Under the pieces are notes generated by a model that was not told the origin of the DNA, did no database searches, and worked only from the letters and a program-made list of their open reading frames with translations. From contig JAKYXN010000026.1 in NCBI GenBank assembly GCA_022538095.1, positions 1-64,000 of the forward strand: a stretch of 64,000 nt of DNA, read 5' to 3'. Positions 45,234 through 52,052 of this stretch are shown here, piece after piece. The translations under genes were made by a program, and so were the position numbers. Positions within the stretch are counted from its first letter, which is position 1; each line of letters starts with the position of its first letter. Source of the stretch: Puniceicoccaceae bacterium K14 (GTDB lineage Bacteria; Verrucomicrobiota; Verrucomicrobiia; Opitutales; Opitutaceae).

Positions 45234-45983
45234 ATGAAAAAAATACTAACTCTCTTATGTTTATCTCTTATTGCTGTCGGTGCCTTTGCTGGACCTGACA
45301 TTGATTTCCCCGTTCTTGTCAAAAGAGTGACTCACCTTGGTCATGATGTTGGAGGAAAAACCTATACAATTGAGTATGGAACACTTAATTCTAATGGGTC
45401 CTTTACTACATCATTTAAGGATCTTGGAACGACGAGTAATGTTGGTCCAGTTCCTGGCACAAGTTATTTTGGGGTGCCTGTTGTTAGCACTGGCATCTGG
45501 AACAATGTTATAGCAGCGAACCCATCCATTGCTAATATTTTTTCTGTGTTTGATGCTGGAAACAATTATAAAGTGATTTTTGGAATATCTGAAATTCCAA
45601 GATTGTTTAACGTTTCAACTAGAGGAGATGTTACAAATAGCCCAATTATAGGGGGGATTGTGGTAGTAGGAGATGAACCTCTGAAGGTCTTATTAAGGGG
45701 AGTTGGTCCTGGGCTTTCACAGTTTGGAGTGGCTGGGTCTAGCAATCCTACAATGGCTGTTTACAGCGGGAGCACAAATCTTGTTACAAATACTAAATGG
45801 GGAACAGGTAGTTATTCCTCTTCTTCGGAAATTATAGCAGCGAGTGCTAGTTCAGGTGCATTTTCGCTTTCGAATGGAAGCAATGATTGTGCCGTTGTGA
45901 TGACACTTCAACCTGGAGCGTACACTGTGATTATTTCTGGTCCTCCTGGAGAAGTAATTTTTGAAGCTTATGAAGTGAACTAA
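45234..45983 (+). CDS. Secreted protein with Opitutus-type NISTRG/RGVGP domain
   Basis: 249 residues. Signal peptide MKKILTLLCLSLIAVGAFAG. The N-terminal half is beta-rich and not recognised. The C-terminal half (from about residue 125) has PRLFNVSTRGDVTNSPIIGG, IVVVGDEPLKVLLRGVGPGL, SQFGVAGSSNPTMAVYSGST and PGAYTVIISGPPGEVIFEAY, a domain that recurs in many secreted Opitutus-group proteins, often at the C-terminus of large repeat proteins. Its role is unknown; surface or matrix display is plausible. It follows the secretin by 165 bp and ends in a strong terminator, so it may or may not belong to the pilus locus. Confidence 0.75.
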   Translation: MKKILTLLCLSLIAVGAFAGPDIDFPVLVKRVTHLGHDVGGKTYTIEYGTLNSNGSFTTSFKDLGTTSNVGPVPGTSYFGVPVVSTGIWNNVIAANPSIANIFSVFDAGNNYKVIFGISEIPRLFNVSTRGDVTNSPIIGGIVVVGDEPLKVLLRGVGPGLSQFGVAGSSNPTMAVYSGSTNLVTNTKWGTGSYSSSSEIIAASASSGAFSLSNGSNDCAVVMTLQPGAYTVIISGPPGEVIFEAYEVN

Positions 45984-46011
45984 TTGTATTAAAATAGCTA
46001 TTTAATATTTG

Positions 46012-46044
46012 AGAACCCTCATGCAATGCGTGAGGGTTCTTTTT
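46012..46044 (+). terminator. Terminator with an embedded Shine-Dalgarno
   Basis: AGAACCCTCA pairs perfectly with TGAGGGTTCT across a 9-nt loop, followed by T5. The ATG of the exonuclease gene begins at the very next base. GAGG in the right arm (46032-46035) is the only Shine-Dalgarno for that ATG. Confidence 0.85.
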
Positions 46045-46935
46045 ATGCCCAAATATCTGCTAGTAGATGGATTCAATATGGCATTCCGTGCCTTTTACGC
46101 TGTTCGTGAGCTGACACGGTCTGATGGTTTTCCCACCAATGCCTTATATGGTTGGGTTCGCTCAATGTGGAAGCTGGCGGACGAACATCAACCAAATGAG
46201 ACGATCGTCTTTTTTGATCTTGGTGGCGCTCAGAATAAACTAGCTCTGTTGCCAGATTATAAGGCGAATCGAGGTGAAACTCCTGAGGAATTTGAAAAGC
46301 AGATTCCCATAATTAAGAAGCTGACCCGAGCTATGGGCTTTGGTGTTTATGAAGAGGATGGTGTGGAGTCAGATGACTTGCTTGCTTCGTACGCTAATCG
46401 GATAGTCGGAAGGGAGGAGGATGCGTTGATTTATATCGTGTCTGCTGACAAAGACTTTGCCCAAAGCGTGACTGATCAAATTCATATGCTTTTACCTCCG
46501 CCAACAGCTAATCCAAGACTCGGCTGGCGTGAGCTCGACCCAGAGGGGGTAGCTAAAAAATTTGGCATAGGGCCGGATAAAATTTCTGACTACCTCTCTC
46601 TTATTGGTGACACATCGGATAATATCCCCGGGATTCCAGGAGTAGGACCGAAAACTGCGGTGAAATGGTTAGTTGAACATGGTGATATTGAGACGATCGT
46701 GGAAAATGCGGAGACTCTAAAACCTCCTCGTTTTCGCGAAATCGTACCGACCTTGGTGGATCGCCTAAAGATCAACCAACAAATCATTACCTTCGATAAT
46801 GAATGTTCTCCTGAAATGATTGAGAAAGGGCAATTGGATATAGGAGGGCTATTGGGAATTTTAGAAGAAATGGAAATGAAGACTCACCTTGAAGAGGCAC
46901 GAAAGCGGTACCAGCAAGGAGAGTTGGCATTTTAG
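46045..46935 (+). CDS. 5'-3' exonuclease (Pol I N-terminal type)
   Basis: 296 residues from the ATG at 46045 (MPKYLLVDGFNMAFRAFYAV). An upstream frame start at 46009 runs through the terminator and is rejected. The PIN-like core keeps metal-binding acids: FFDLGGAQNK, EEDGVESDDLLAS, YIVSADKDFAQSV, then the helix-hairpin-helix SDNIPGIPGVGPKTAVKWLV. It is a stand-alone 5' nuclease for flap or RNA-primer removal; the polymerase domain is absent. The start codon abuts the previous gene's terminator, so translation depends on the GAGG inside its stem. Confidence 0.9.
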   Translation: MPKYLLVDGFNMAFRAFYAVRELTRSDGFPTNALYGWVRSMWKLADEHQPNETIVFFDLGGAQNKLALLPDYKANRGETPEEFEKQIPIIKKLTRAMGFGVYEEDGVESDDLLASYANRIVGREEDALIYIVSADKDFAQSVTDQIHMLLPPPTANPRLGWRELDPEGVAKKFGIGPDKISDYLSLIGDTSDNIPGIPGVGPKTAVKWLVEHGDIETIVENAETLKPPRFREIVPTLVDRLKINQQIITFDNECSPEMIEKGQLDIGGLLGILEEMEMKTHLEEARKRYQQGELAF

Positions 46936-47032
46936 AGATGATAATTTTTCTCAAAATTTAGCAAAATCATTGCGATTCCAGACTTGACTTGGATTGGAGC
47001 AGATACACATTCACACATCTTTTTTGAGGAGT

Positions 47033-47107
47033 GTCAGGGTAGCTCAGTGGTAGAGCAGGAGACTCATAAGCTCTTGGTCGGCAGTTCAAATCTGCCCCTT
47101 GACACCA
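47033..47107 (+). tRNA. tRNA with CAT anticodon (tRNA-Ile2 or elongator tRNA-Met)
   Basis: Acceptor GTCAGGG pairs with CCTTGAC (one G-U), discriminator A, encoded CCA. D arm GCTC/GAGC; anticodon arm GGAGA-CTCATAA-GCTCT; T arm GGCAG-TTCAAAT-CTGCC. The anticodon is CAT. The region around the anticodon arm (GAGCAGG-GACTCATAA...CTTGGTC) resembles E. coli tRNA-Ile2 more than elongator Met, but position 31-39 is an A-G mismatch. 75 nt with CCA. Confidence 0.88.
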
Positions 47108-47111
47108 CTTC

Positions 47112-47149
47112 AAAAAAAAGGCCGAATTCTAAGGAGTTCGGCCTTTTTT
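47112..47149 (+). terminator. Terminator after the CAT-anticodon tRNA
   Basis: AAAAAAGGCCGAA pairs with TTCGGCCTTTTTT across a 10-nt loop. A and T tracts flank the stem on both sides, so it could act in either direction and also serve the leftward gene ending at 47219. Confidence 0.9.
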
Positions 47150-47218
47150 ATGCGAAATTGACTCATTTATTAGATGAGGAGGCTAGTTTTGCTGGCGATG
47201 GACCCTATCTGTGAATGC

Positions 47219-47935
47219 TTAGTAAATGACTGGCTCCATTTTCTTTGATAACGTTTTGTCGTAATCGTAGAATTCTTCGAGTGAAAGGGCTTTTTCCGAG
47301 AGACGTGTCCACTCCGCTTTTGAAGCGTGTTCGTAGATGATTTCGCCTTCGTAGTTTTGGAGGATAAGGATGTATCCATCGACAGAATACCCGTAGGGAT
47401 CATTATCGGAATTGTTGTGTATCTGAAATGGATCGCCTTCCCATTTTTCCGATGATTTTCGAGGAAGGTCTAGAGTAAATTCTTGGCGATTGAGGACTTG
47501 GCGAAAAGAAGGAGTGTCTAAGCGTTTGCCAATGAATATTAAGGTTCCTTTTACCTCCTGATAGCTCTGTTGTATGTCTTGATTCAGAATTTGAACGCTT
47601 GGATTAAAGAGGGTGATCGATTCACTTTCTTCGATCTCTTTATTGTAGGATACGGACACACGAAGTTTTTCTCCATTTGTGATGAGTGGGCCCAGTCGAG
47701 AACGTTTCTCCTGCCAGGTACGAATGATTTCTTGGCTTTCATTCGAAAATCGATCGATTGGGACGGTGAAATGTTTTCCGTCTTCGCGGATTAAGTAAAG
47801 GTTTTCGCCTTTTAAGTAGACGAGCTCTGCATGGATGGTTTTCCCTTCAGTGTCCGTTAGTTCGTGTTGAATAGCAAACGAGATGGTTTGGGACTGAATA
47901 GCGAGTAGTAAGAATAGCAAAAATTTGGATCTCAT
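47219..47935 (-). CDS. Secreted SHD1-like domain protein, paralogue 1
   Basis: 238 residues. Signal peptide (FLLFLLLAIQSQTISFAIQH). An SHD1-like segment follows: ELTDTEGKTIHAELVYLKGE, NLYLIREDGKHFTVPIDRFS, then SQEIIRTWQEKR. The rest has STVLN-like beta strands and a conserved end YGYSVDGYILILQNYEGEII, WTRLSEKALSLEEFYDYDKT. The same layout occurs in the 237-residue protein at 53951-54664. The cellular role is unknown. The gene is divergent in orientation from the exonuclease/tRNA strand and lies 16 bp downstream of the rhombosortase gene. Confidence 0.7.
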   Translation of the reverse strand: MRSKFLLFLLLAIQSQTISFAIQHELTDTEGKTIHAELVYLKGENLYLIREDGKHFTVPIDRFSNESQEIIRTWQEKRSRLGPLITNGEKLRVSVSYNKEIEESESITLFNPSVQILNQDIQQSYQEVKGTLIFIGKRLDTPSFRQVLNRQEFTLDLPRKSSEKWEGDPFQIHNNSDNDPYGYSVDGYILILQNYEGEIIYEHASKAEWTRLSEKALSLEEFYDYDKTLSKKMEPVIY

Positions 47936-47950
47936 AGTTTCTTTTCTCTT

Positions 47951-48556
47951 CTAGACGAAAGGTTGGAATCGTTTATTCAGAAAAAGTGTCGGGGTTTTTC
48001 TAAATTGGATTAGTATGGCACTCGATAGACCTGCAATATGCGTTATTGTTGCGACGTTGATGCCTTGCCCTAAGCTGCTCGAAAAAATGGGATCAGGGTG
48101 ACGGAGCTCAATTATTGTTTTTAAGATCATTCCTATAAAAGCAATTAGAGAAAGGGTTCCGCTCGCGATATTTCTGCTTCGGAATGAATGGCTTGCCCAA
48201 AGTAAAAGTCCGTGAGCGAAAAAGGCGGTGTCAATGGCAGACAGACCACGGTAGTGGATATACTCAGAAAAGTAGGAGAGAGCTATATGCGATAGAGCGA
48301 TAGTTGTTAGGGTGGAAAGAATGAGTGTTTTTCGAGATCGTTGCTCGAGAATTAATCCTAGAATTATGAATACGATTAGATCCCATGCGAAATGAGATGG
48401 GGTCCAGTGTGATAGGTGGCCGGTGACGATTCGCCAGATTTCACCTTCTGCTATTGCTGTTCGATCCCACTGGAAAAGGTGTTGGAACGCTGGAAATATT
48501 TGGATCAACGTTGATAGGCCTGCGAGTCCGAGAGTGAAGTAAGGCAGTTTTTTCAT
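47951..48556 (-). CDS. rrtA: Rhombosortase
   Basis: 201 residues, a rhomboid-type intramembrane serine protease with about six helices. WRIVTGHLSHWTPSHFAWDL is the L1/TM2 signature, the nucleophile is Ser106 in YRGLSAID, and the base is His173 in ITHIAGL. The family cleaves GlyGly-CTERM proteins for export or anchoring. The upstream gene on the same strand encodes a VIT/VWA protein bearing a GlyGly-CTERM-like segment, its likely substrate. There are 107 bp between them and 15 bp to the SHD1-like gene downstream. The CTERM partner needs a tripartite signal, seen at residues 643-669 of that protein. Confidence 0.85.
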   Translation of the reverse strand: MKKLPYFTLGLAGLSTLIQIFPAFQHLFQWDRTAIAEGEIWRIVTGHLSHWTPSHFAWDLIVFIILGLILEQRSRKTLILSTLTTIALSHIALSYFSEYIHYRGLSAIDTAFFAHGLLLWASHSFRSRNIASGTLSLIAFIGMILKTIIELRHPDPIFSSSLGQGINVATITHIAGLSSAILIQFRKTPTLFLNKRFQPFV

Positions 48557-48629
48557 GGGTTTGTACTATGGTACTCAGCTAGCTGAGGCCCTACGCTTAG
48601 CGAAAGGTTTAGCGCAAATGCAAATTGGA

Positions 48630-48660
48630 AGACTGGCTCGATAGGAACCAGTCTCCTTTT
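48630..48660. other. Hairpin between the VIT/VWA gene and rhombosortase
   Basis: AGACTGG pairs with CCAGTCT (7 bp, 11-nt loop). A T5 tract lies on the plus-strand side only, although the genes read leftward, so it is a poor terminator for them. It might reduce read-through or stabilise the upstream message. Confidence 0.3.
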
Positions 48661-48663
48661 TAT

Positions 48664-51024
48664 CTATCGTTTTACTGTGCCTTCGTATTTGTTTTCTTGG
48701 GACTCTGCCTGGTCTCCCCATACGAATTCGAATAAAGAGAATGACCCAAATAAGTTGAAGCCGAAGTGTCCATTATTCTTATTAGCGGTCTCATTCTGCT
48801 TTACTGTGTGTTTATCTGGCAAAGGCTGTAGAGGGGCTTGTGATCGGCCAGTTTGTTCGTTTTGAGGTTCTTTTGGACCTGGTTTTCGGTAGAGATTCGC
48901 TTCTGATTCGCTCACTTCCCAGAAATTTGAAATGGAATCATGGACACTGGCGTGAGATGAGCTTTGATGCGATAGTGCCAATGCGACCGTGCAGAGCCCA
49001 ATTTTCGATAGTATCCATTTTTTTCGGTTAACTGACAAATAGATGGCTACGGATGAAGCAATTAGAAGGGCGAGCCAAGGTTCGATTGCTCCTCCTCCGC
49101 TATGGCTAGGTGTGTTGTTGGTGTACATGGGGCGTTGTGAATCAACTCGCTGAGCTCCTGAATTTTGGACTCTTTGAGTTTGGGCCATCCGCTCTGTGTT
49201 CAGGCGTTGTTGGTTTTTTCGCTCGATGCCATGACGCATAAACCCTTCATCGTCTAAGGCTATCATAGATGTACCCTCGGTTACGATTTGATAGGCGATA
49301 CCAATATCTGCGATTGCCTGTTCCGATTCGGAGACCTCTACGAGTCCTGCCATTTTAGCGACCTGGATTTTCTGAACTTGGTCTAATGCCCACATACGTT
49401 CGATTTCTGGATAGTCTGCCGCGGCACTGGGAAATTCGACCTGAGTGGTGTAGGTTTTTTCGTGTCCGCTTATTTTGGCTTTTAGTTCGATATTTGCCTG
49501 GCCCGCCTCGTTATATTTTCCGAAGAAAATCAGTTGTTCTCCACGGTGAATTTTTCCGATCCTAAAGTCGGATACATCGAAGGTGTCGACTCCTTTAATC
49601 TTTAATGAGGCTTCGTGCATACTTTGGTAAGCTACCTTGTTTTTTGCCAAAAGAATTTCGCCGATAATGTCATTGCTATTGGATACAGATTTGTAGTATC
49701 CACCACTGGCTTCGCACATCAAACGCATGAGTGGCCAATTACTGCTATTGCCAAGGAGAAAGCCAAAGAAGCGTACGTCTTTTGCGTGAAGTAGTTTGTA
49801 GAATTCTTTGTCGTTCACGATGCCTTGATTGGCGACACCATCGGTAACGAGAATGAGGCTGGATACTCGGTCGCTATCAAGGTTTCGAATTCCCGCTGAG
49901 ATAGCATTGTAGAGATTGGTACCATTGTTGGCTTGAAGTTGATGAATTTTTTCGAGCGATCTATGGATGTTTTCGGGGGTCGCGTTTAGCCACCCCTTGT
50001 GGATGTCCCAAGCTCGGTTGTTGAAGGGAATGATCCGATAGCGATCCTCTGGGCGAAGTTTTTCGATCGCTTTAGATACGCCGTTTGCGAGTGTGTGAAG
50101 TTTTCCATTCATGCTACCAGAGACGTCGACTACGAAAACGTAATCGGATCCATTCTTGAGCGGTTCGAGGTCGTCACCCGGCGTCATTAAAAGCATGAAT
50201 GTGCCAGGCTTTTCTTCTATGGGGCGGTAAGTTATCATTTCTAAGCGGCCTGGTAGATTTTCTTGTAGTTTATAGTAAAATACGAAGTCTTGGTTTAGAT
50301 TTTGTCCGCCTGATTTCGTGTAACTGTAGCGAACGTTTTTTTCATTAATGTGTTGAATATTTCCATTGAAGTGAGGCGTACGTACATGAGTGACTGGCCA
50401 TACGCTGTTGAGTGTGACGTCTAGCGAGAATTGAGATTCAACAAGCTCGTTTGTCGACCAGAATGCCGATGCTTGTTCGTCGGTGCCACCTTCTTCTATA
50501 CGGTAAGCATAACGACCGATGCCTGTATCCAGTTTGAGTGCTTCGTAGTAAGAATAGAACATTCGAACGGTGCCGTTGGCTGGGACGCGAGACACATTGA
50601 ACTCAAAATTTTGGTAGGAGTTTTGGGTAGCTTTTCCCGCGTCGTTGCCTTGTTTTTTTTCTTCTTCGTAGATGCGATCGGCGTCTTCTTTGCGGATGAC
50701 TTCGCCATGAATCGTTTTTTCGTCCAATTCGATGCGTAGCTCAGATAAGGCGGCTTGTTCTGGTATTGGTGTTTGGTAGATCGCTTCTAGATCGACTGTA
50801 TTCGGATTACGAAATACTTGTTCGACCTCCGTATGGGCAAAGCCATTATTTATGACGACTCGTACATGGTGTTCGTCTAGTTTGAGCGGAATATCGGGCG
50901 ACCCAACAGGAGTAAGAATACCGGATGCATAGGACGATGCCGCTGCTATTGAGCAAAGAGCGATCGTGTTAAAAGCGTTTTTTGAAACGCGAAATAATGA
51001 AGATAATAGATTTTTATTTTCCAT
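48664..51024 (-). CDS. VIT and VWA domain protein with internal GlyGly-CTERM-like segment
   Basis: 786 residues. Signal peptide (AFNTIALCSIAAASSYASGI), VIT domain (about 40-170; VRVVINNGFAHTEVEQVFRN, GEVIRKEDADRIYEEEKKQG), VWA domain with MIDAS (VFVVDVSGSMNGK, NNGTNLYNAISAGI, SLILVTDGVANQG; about 300-480), and a helical linker. At 643-669 lies GGG, a hydrophobic helix (WLALLIASSVAIYL) and NRKK, the form of a GlyGly-CTERM signal. Instead of ending there, it continues 116 residues: a second hydrophobic helix (IGLCTVALALSHQSSSHA) and a polar tail ending EGTVKR. Rhombosortase lies downstream. An A7 run encodes RKK. Inter-alpha-trypsin-inhibitor-like surface protein by family. Confidence 0.88.
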   Translation of the reverse strand: MENKNLLSSLFRVSKNAFNTIALCSIAAASSYASGILTPVGSPDIPLKLDEHHVRVVINNGFAHTEVEQVFRNPNTVDLEAIYQTPIPEQAALSELRIELDEKTIHGEVIRKEDADRIYEEEKKQGNDAGKATQNSYQNFEFNVSRVPANGTVRMFYSYYEALKLDTGIGRYAYRIEEGGTDEQASAFWSTNELVESQFSLDVTLNSVWPVTHVRTPHFNGNIQHINEKNVRYSYTKSGGQNLNQDFVFYYKLQENLPGRLEMITYRPIEEKPGTFMLLMTPGDDLEPLKNGSDYVFVVDVSGSMNGKLHTLANGVSKAIEKLRPEDRYRIIPFNNRAWDIHKGWLNATPENIHRSLEKIHQLQANNGTNLYNAISAGIRNLDSDRVSSLILVTDGVANQGIVNDKEFYKLLHAKDVRFFGFLLGNSSNWPLMRLMCEASGGYYKSVSNSNDIIGEILLAKNKVAYQSMHEASLKIKGVDTFDVSDFRIGKIHRGEQLIFFGKYNEAGQANIELKAKISGHEKTYTTQVEFPSAAADYPEIERMWALDQVQKIQVAKMAGLVEVSESEQAIADIGIAYQIVTEGTSMIALDDEGFMRHGIERKNQQRLNTERMAQTQRVQNSGAQRVDSQRPMYTNNTPSHSGGGAIEPWLALLIASSVAIYLSVNRKKWILSKIGLCTVALALSHQSSSHASVHDSISNFWEVSESEANLYRKPGPKEPQNEQTGRSQAPLQPLPDKHTVKQNETANKNNGHFGFNLFGSFSLFEFVWGDQAESQENKYEGTVKR

Positions 51025-51140
51025 AACGATAGATGTTGAGCTCTCTATCGCATGCTTAATGCCAGGCGTCTCTAAAAGATTGTAATTTACTGAATATCAA
51101 AAAGATAAGATTTCTGAATTTGAAAATAAGTTTTTGTAAG

Positions 51141-51177
51141 TTCATTTTATGTATATGCAATGTGTACATAAAATGAA
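51141..51177. promoter_or_regulatory. 13-bp perfect inverted repeat upstream of the VIT/VWA gene
   Basis: TTCATTTTATGTA pairs with TACATAAAATGAA across an 11-bp spacer. It lies 117 bp upstream of the ATG at 51024 and 62 bp downstream of the DUF6515-type stop. The symmetry fits a dimeric regulator site with 24-bp spacing between arm centres, or an RNA hairpin. It partly overlaps the T tract of the neighbouring terminator. Confidence 0.5.
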
Positions 51178-51204
51178 AACCGCTGCCTAATGATTTAGGC
51201 AACG
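51172..51204 (-). terminator. Intrinsic terminator after the DUF6515-like gene
   Basis: On the minus strand CGTTGCCTAA pairs with TTAGGCAGCG (one G-U) across a 4-nt loop, followed by GTTTT. It ends the gene at 51239. Confidence 0.75.
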
Positions 51205-51238
51205 CTTTGAGTATTTGATTGCTTTTGAGAAAATAGAA

Positions 51239-51928
51239 TTACTCGACGAATTCTTCTTCTGGATTACTTTCTGGTAGATCGTTTCCATCCCAAGGTTTTT
51301 CGACGATTTTGTATCCGTTAGGTGTTTTGCGGTAGATAGCACCGTCAGATTCGAAATATTCGATTTCGTTGTGCCAGATCGTAGTGAAACCGCTTGGAAG
51401 ACTGTTTATAGTGACGCCTATTGGCGTTTCAACCCACACGAGTCCTTCCGGGCTTTCTCTAAAAAACTGTCCATCCTTAAAGAGGAGTTTACGCTCACCG
51501 ACCCAAACGGTTTCGTAGGCCTCTTCTGCGTCTTCTATGGTTTCTTTTTCAGCCACGGCCGGCGTTTCTACGACTACATAGCCATTGGAGATTTTTCGAT
51601 AATACACGTCGTCATAACGGTAGTACACGGCTCCGCTGAGAACTAATCTTGAATAACCACGTGGCAGAGATCGGATTCTAGCTCCTCGCGGAGCTCTGAC
51701 GACAGAGTAGCCTTGCTTGCCTTTACTATAGTACTTTCCTCCGTGGTGGTAATAGCGATTTTTGCCCACGTTTATTCGGACGGCAGTTTTGGGCAGACGG
51801 AGGACGGTTCCGATGCTAACATCTATGTCTGATCTAGGCCTGGCTTCGGCGCTGGGTAGCATGGAGGGTGAAAACGTGGCGATTGCGATGGCTGAGGCGG
51901 CGATGATTGAGTATTTTTTTATATTCAT
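51239..51928 (-). CDS. Secreted DUF6515-like repeat protein
   Basis: 229 residues. Signal peptide (YSIIAASAIAIATFSPSMLP, then SAEA). Three repeats of the 'YYYxxGxYYxxxxxGYxVVxxPxGAxIxxLPxGY' type: YYHHGGKYYSKGKQGYSVVR then APRGARIRSLPRGY; YYRYDDVYYRKISNGYVVVE; LFKDGQFFRESPEGLVWVE then TPIGVTINSLPSGF; and a last partial one (YFESDGAIYRKTPNGYKIVE). The acidic C-terminus ends NPEEEFVE. Proteins of this kind are exported and of unknown function. It reads toward the VIT/VWA gene but is separated by a terminator and the inverted repeat at 51141. Confidence 0.75.
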   Translation of the reverse strand: MNIKKYSIIAASAIAIATFSPSMLPSAEARPRSDIDVSIGTVLRLPKTAVRINVGKNRYYHHGGKYYSKGKQGYSVVRAPRGARIRSLPRGYSRLVLSGAVYYRYDDVYYRKISNGYVVVETPAVAEKETIEDAEEAYETVWVGERKLLFKDGQFFRESPEGLVWVETPIGVTINSLPSGFTTIWHNEIEYFESDGAIYRKTPNGYKIVEKPWDGNDLPESNPEEEFVE

Positions 51929-52052
51929 GGCTTTATTAGTTTATGCTCTAGCTTAGCACTAAAGACTAACCGATTGGCCATCAGTTGCATTACAAGATTG
52001 TAATTTTAAAGGGATTGCGAAATCGACGATACTCACCTGATTTTGCGATACT

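Noticed and set aside
46009-46044. Upstream start for the 5'-3' exonuclease at 46009
   Set aside because: The extra codons translate the terminator hairpin, and the family N-terminus begins at MPKYLLVDG.
48664-49020. Tail of the VIT/VWA protein as a frameshift artefact
   Set aside because: The zero frame stays open for 116 codons with a coherent hydrophobic helix, while both shifted frames stop within about 35 codons; slippage is still kept as a separate hypothesis.
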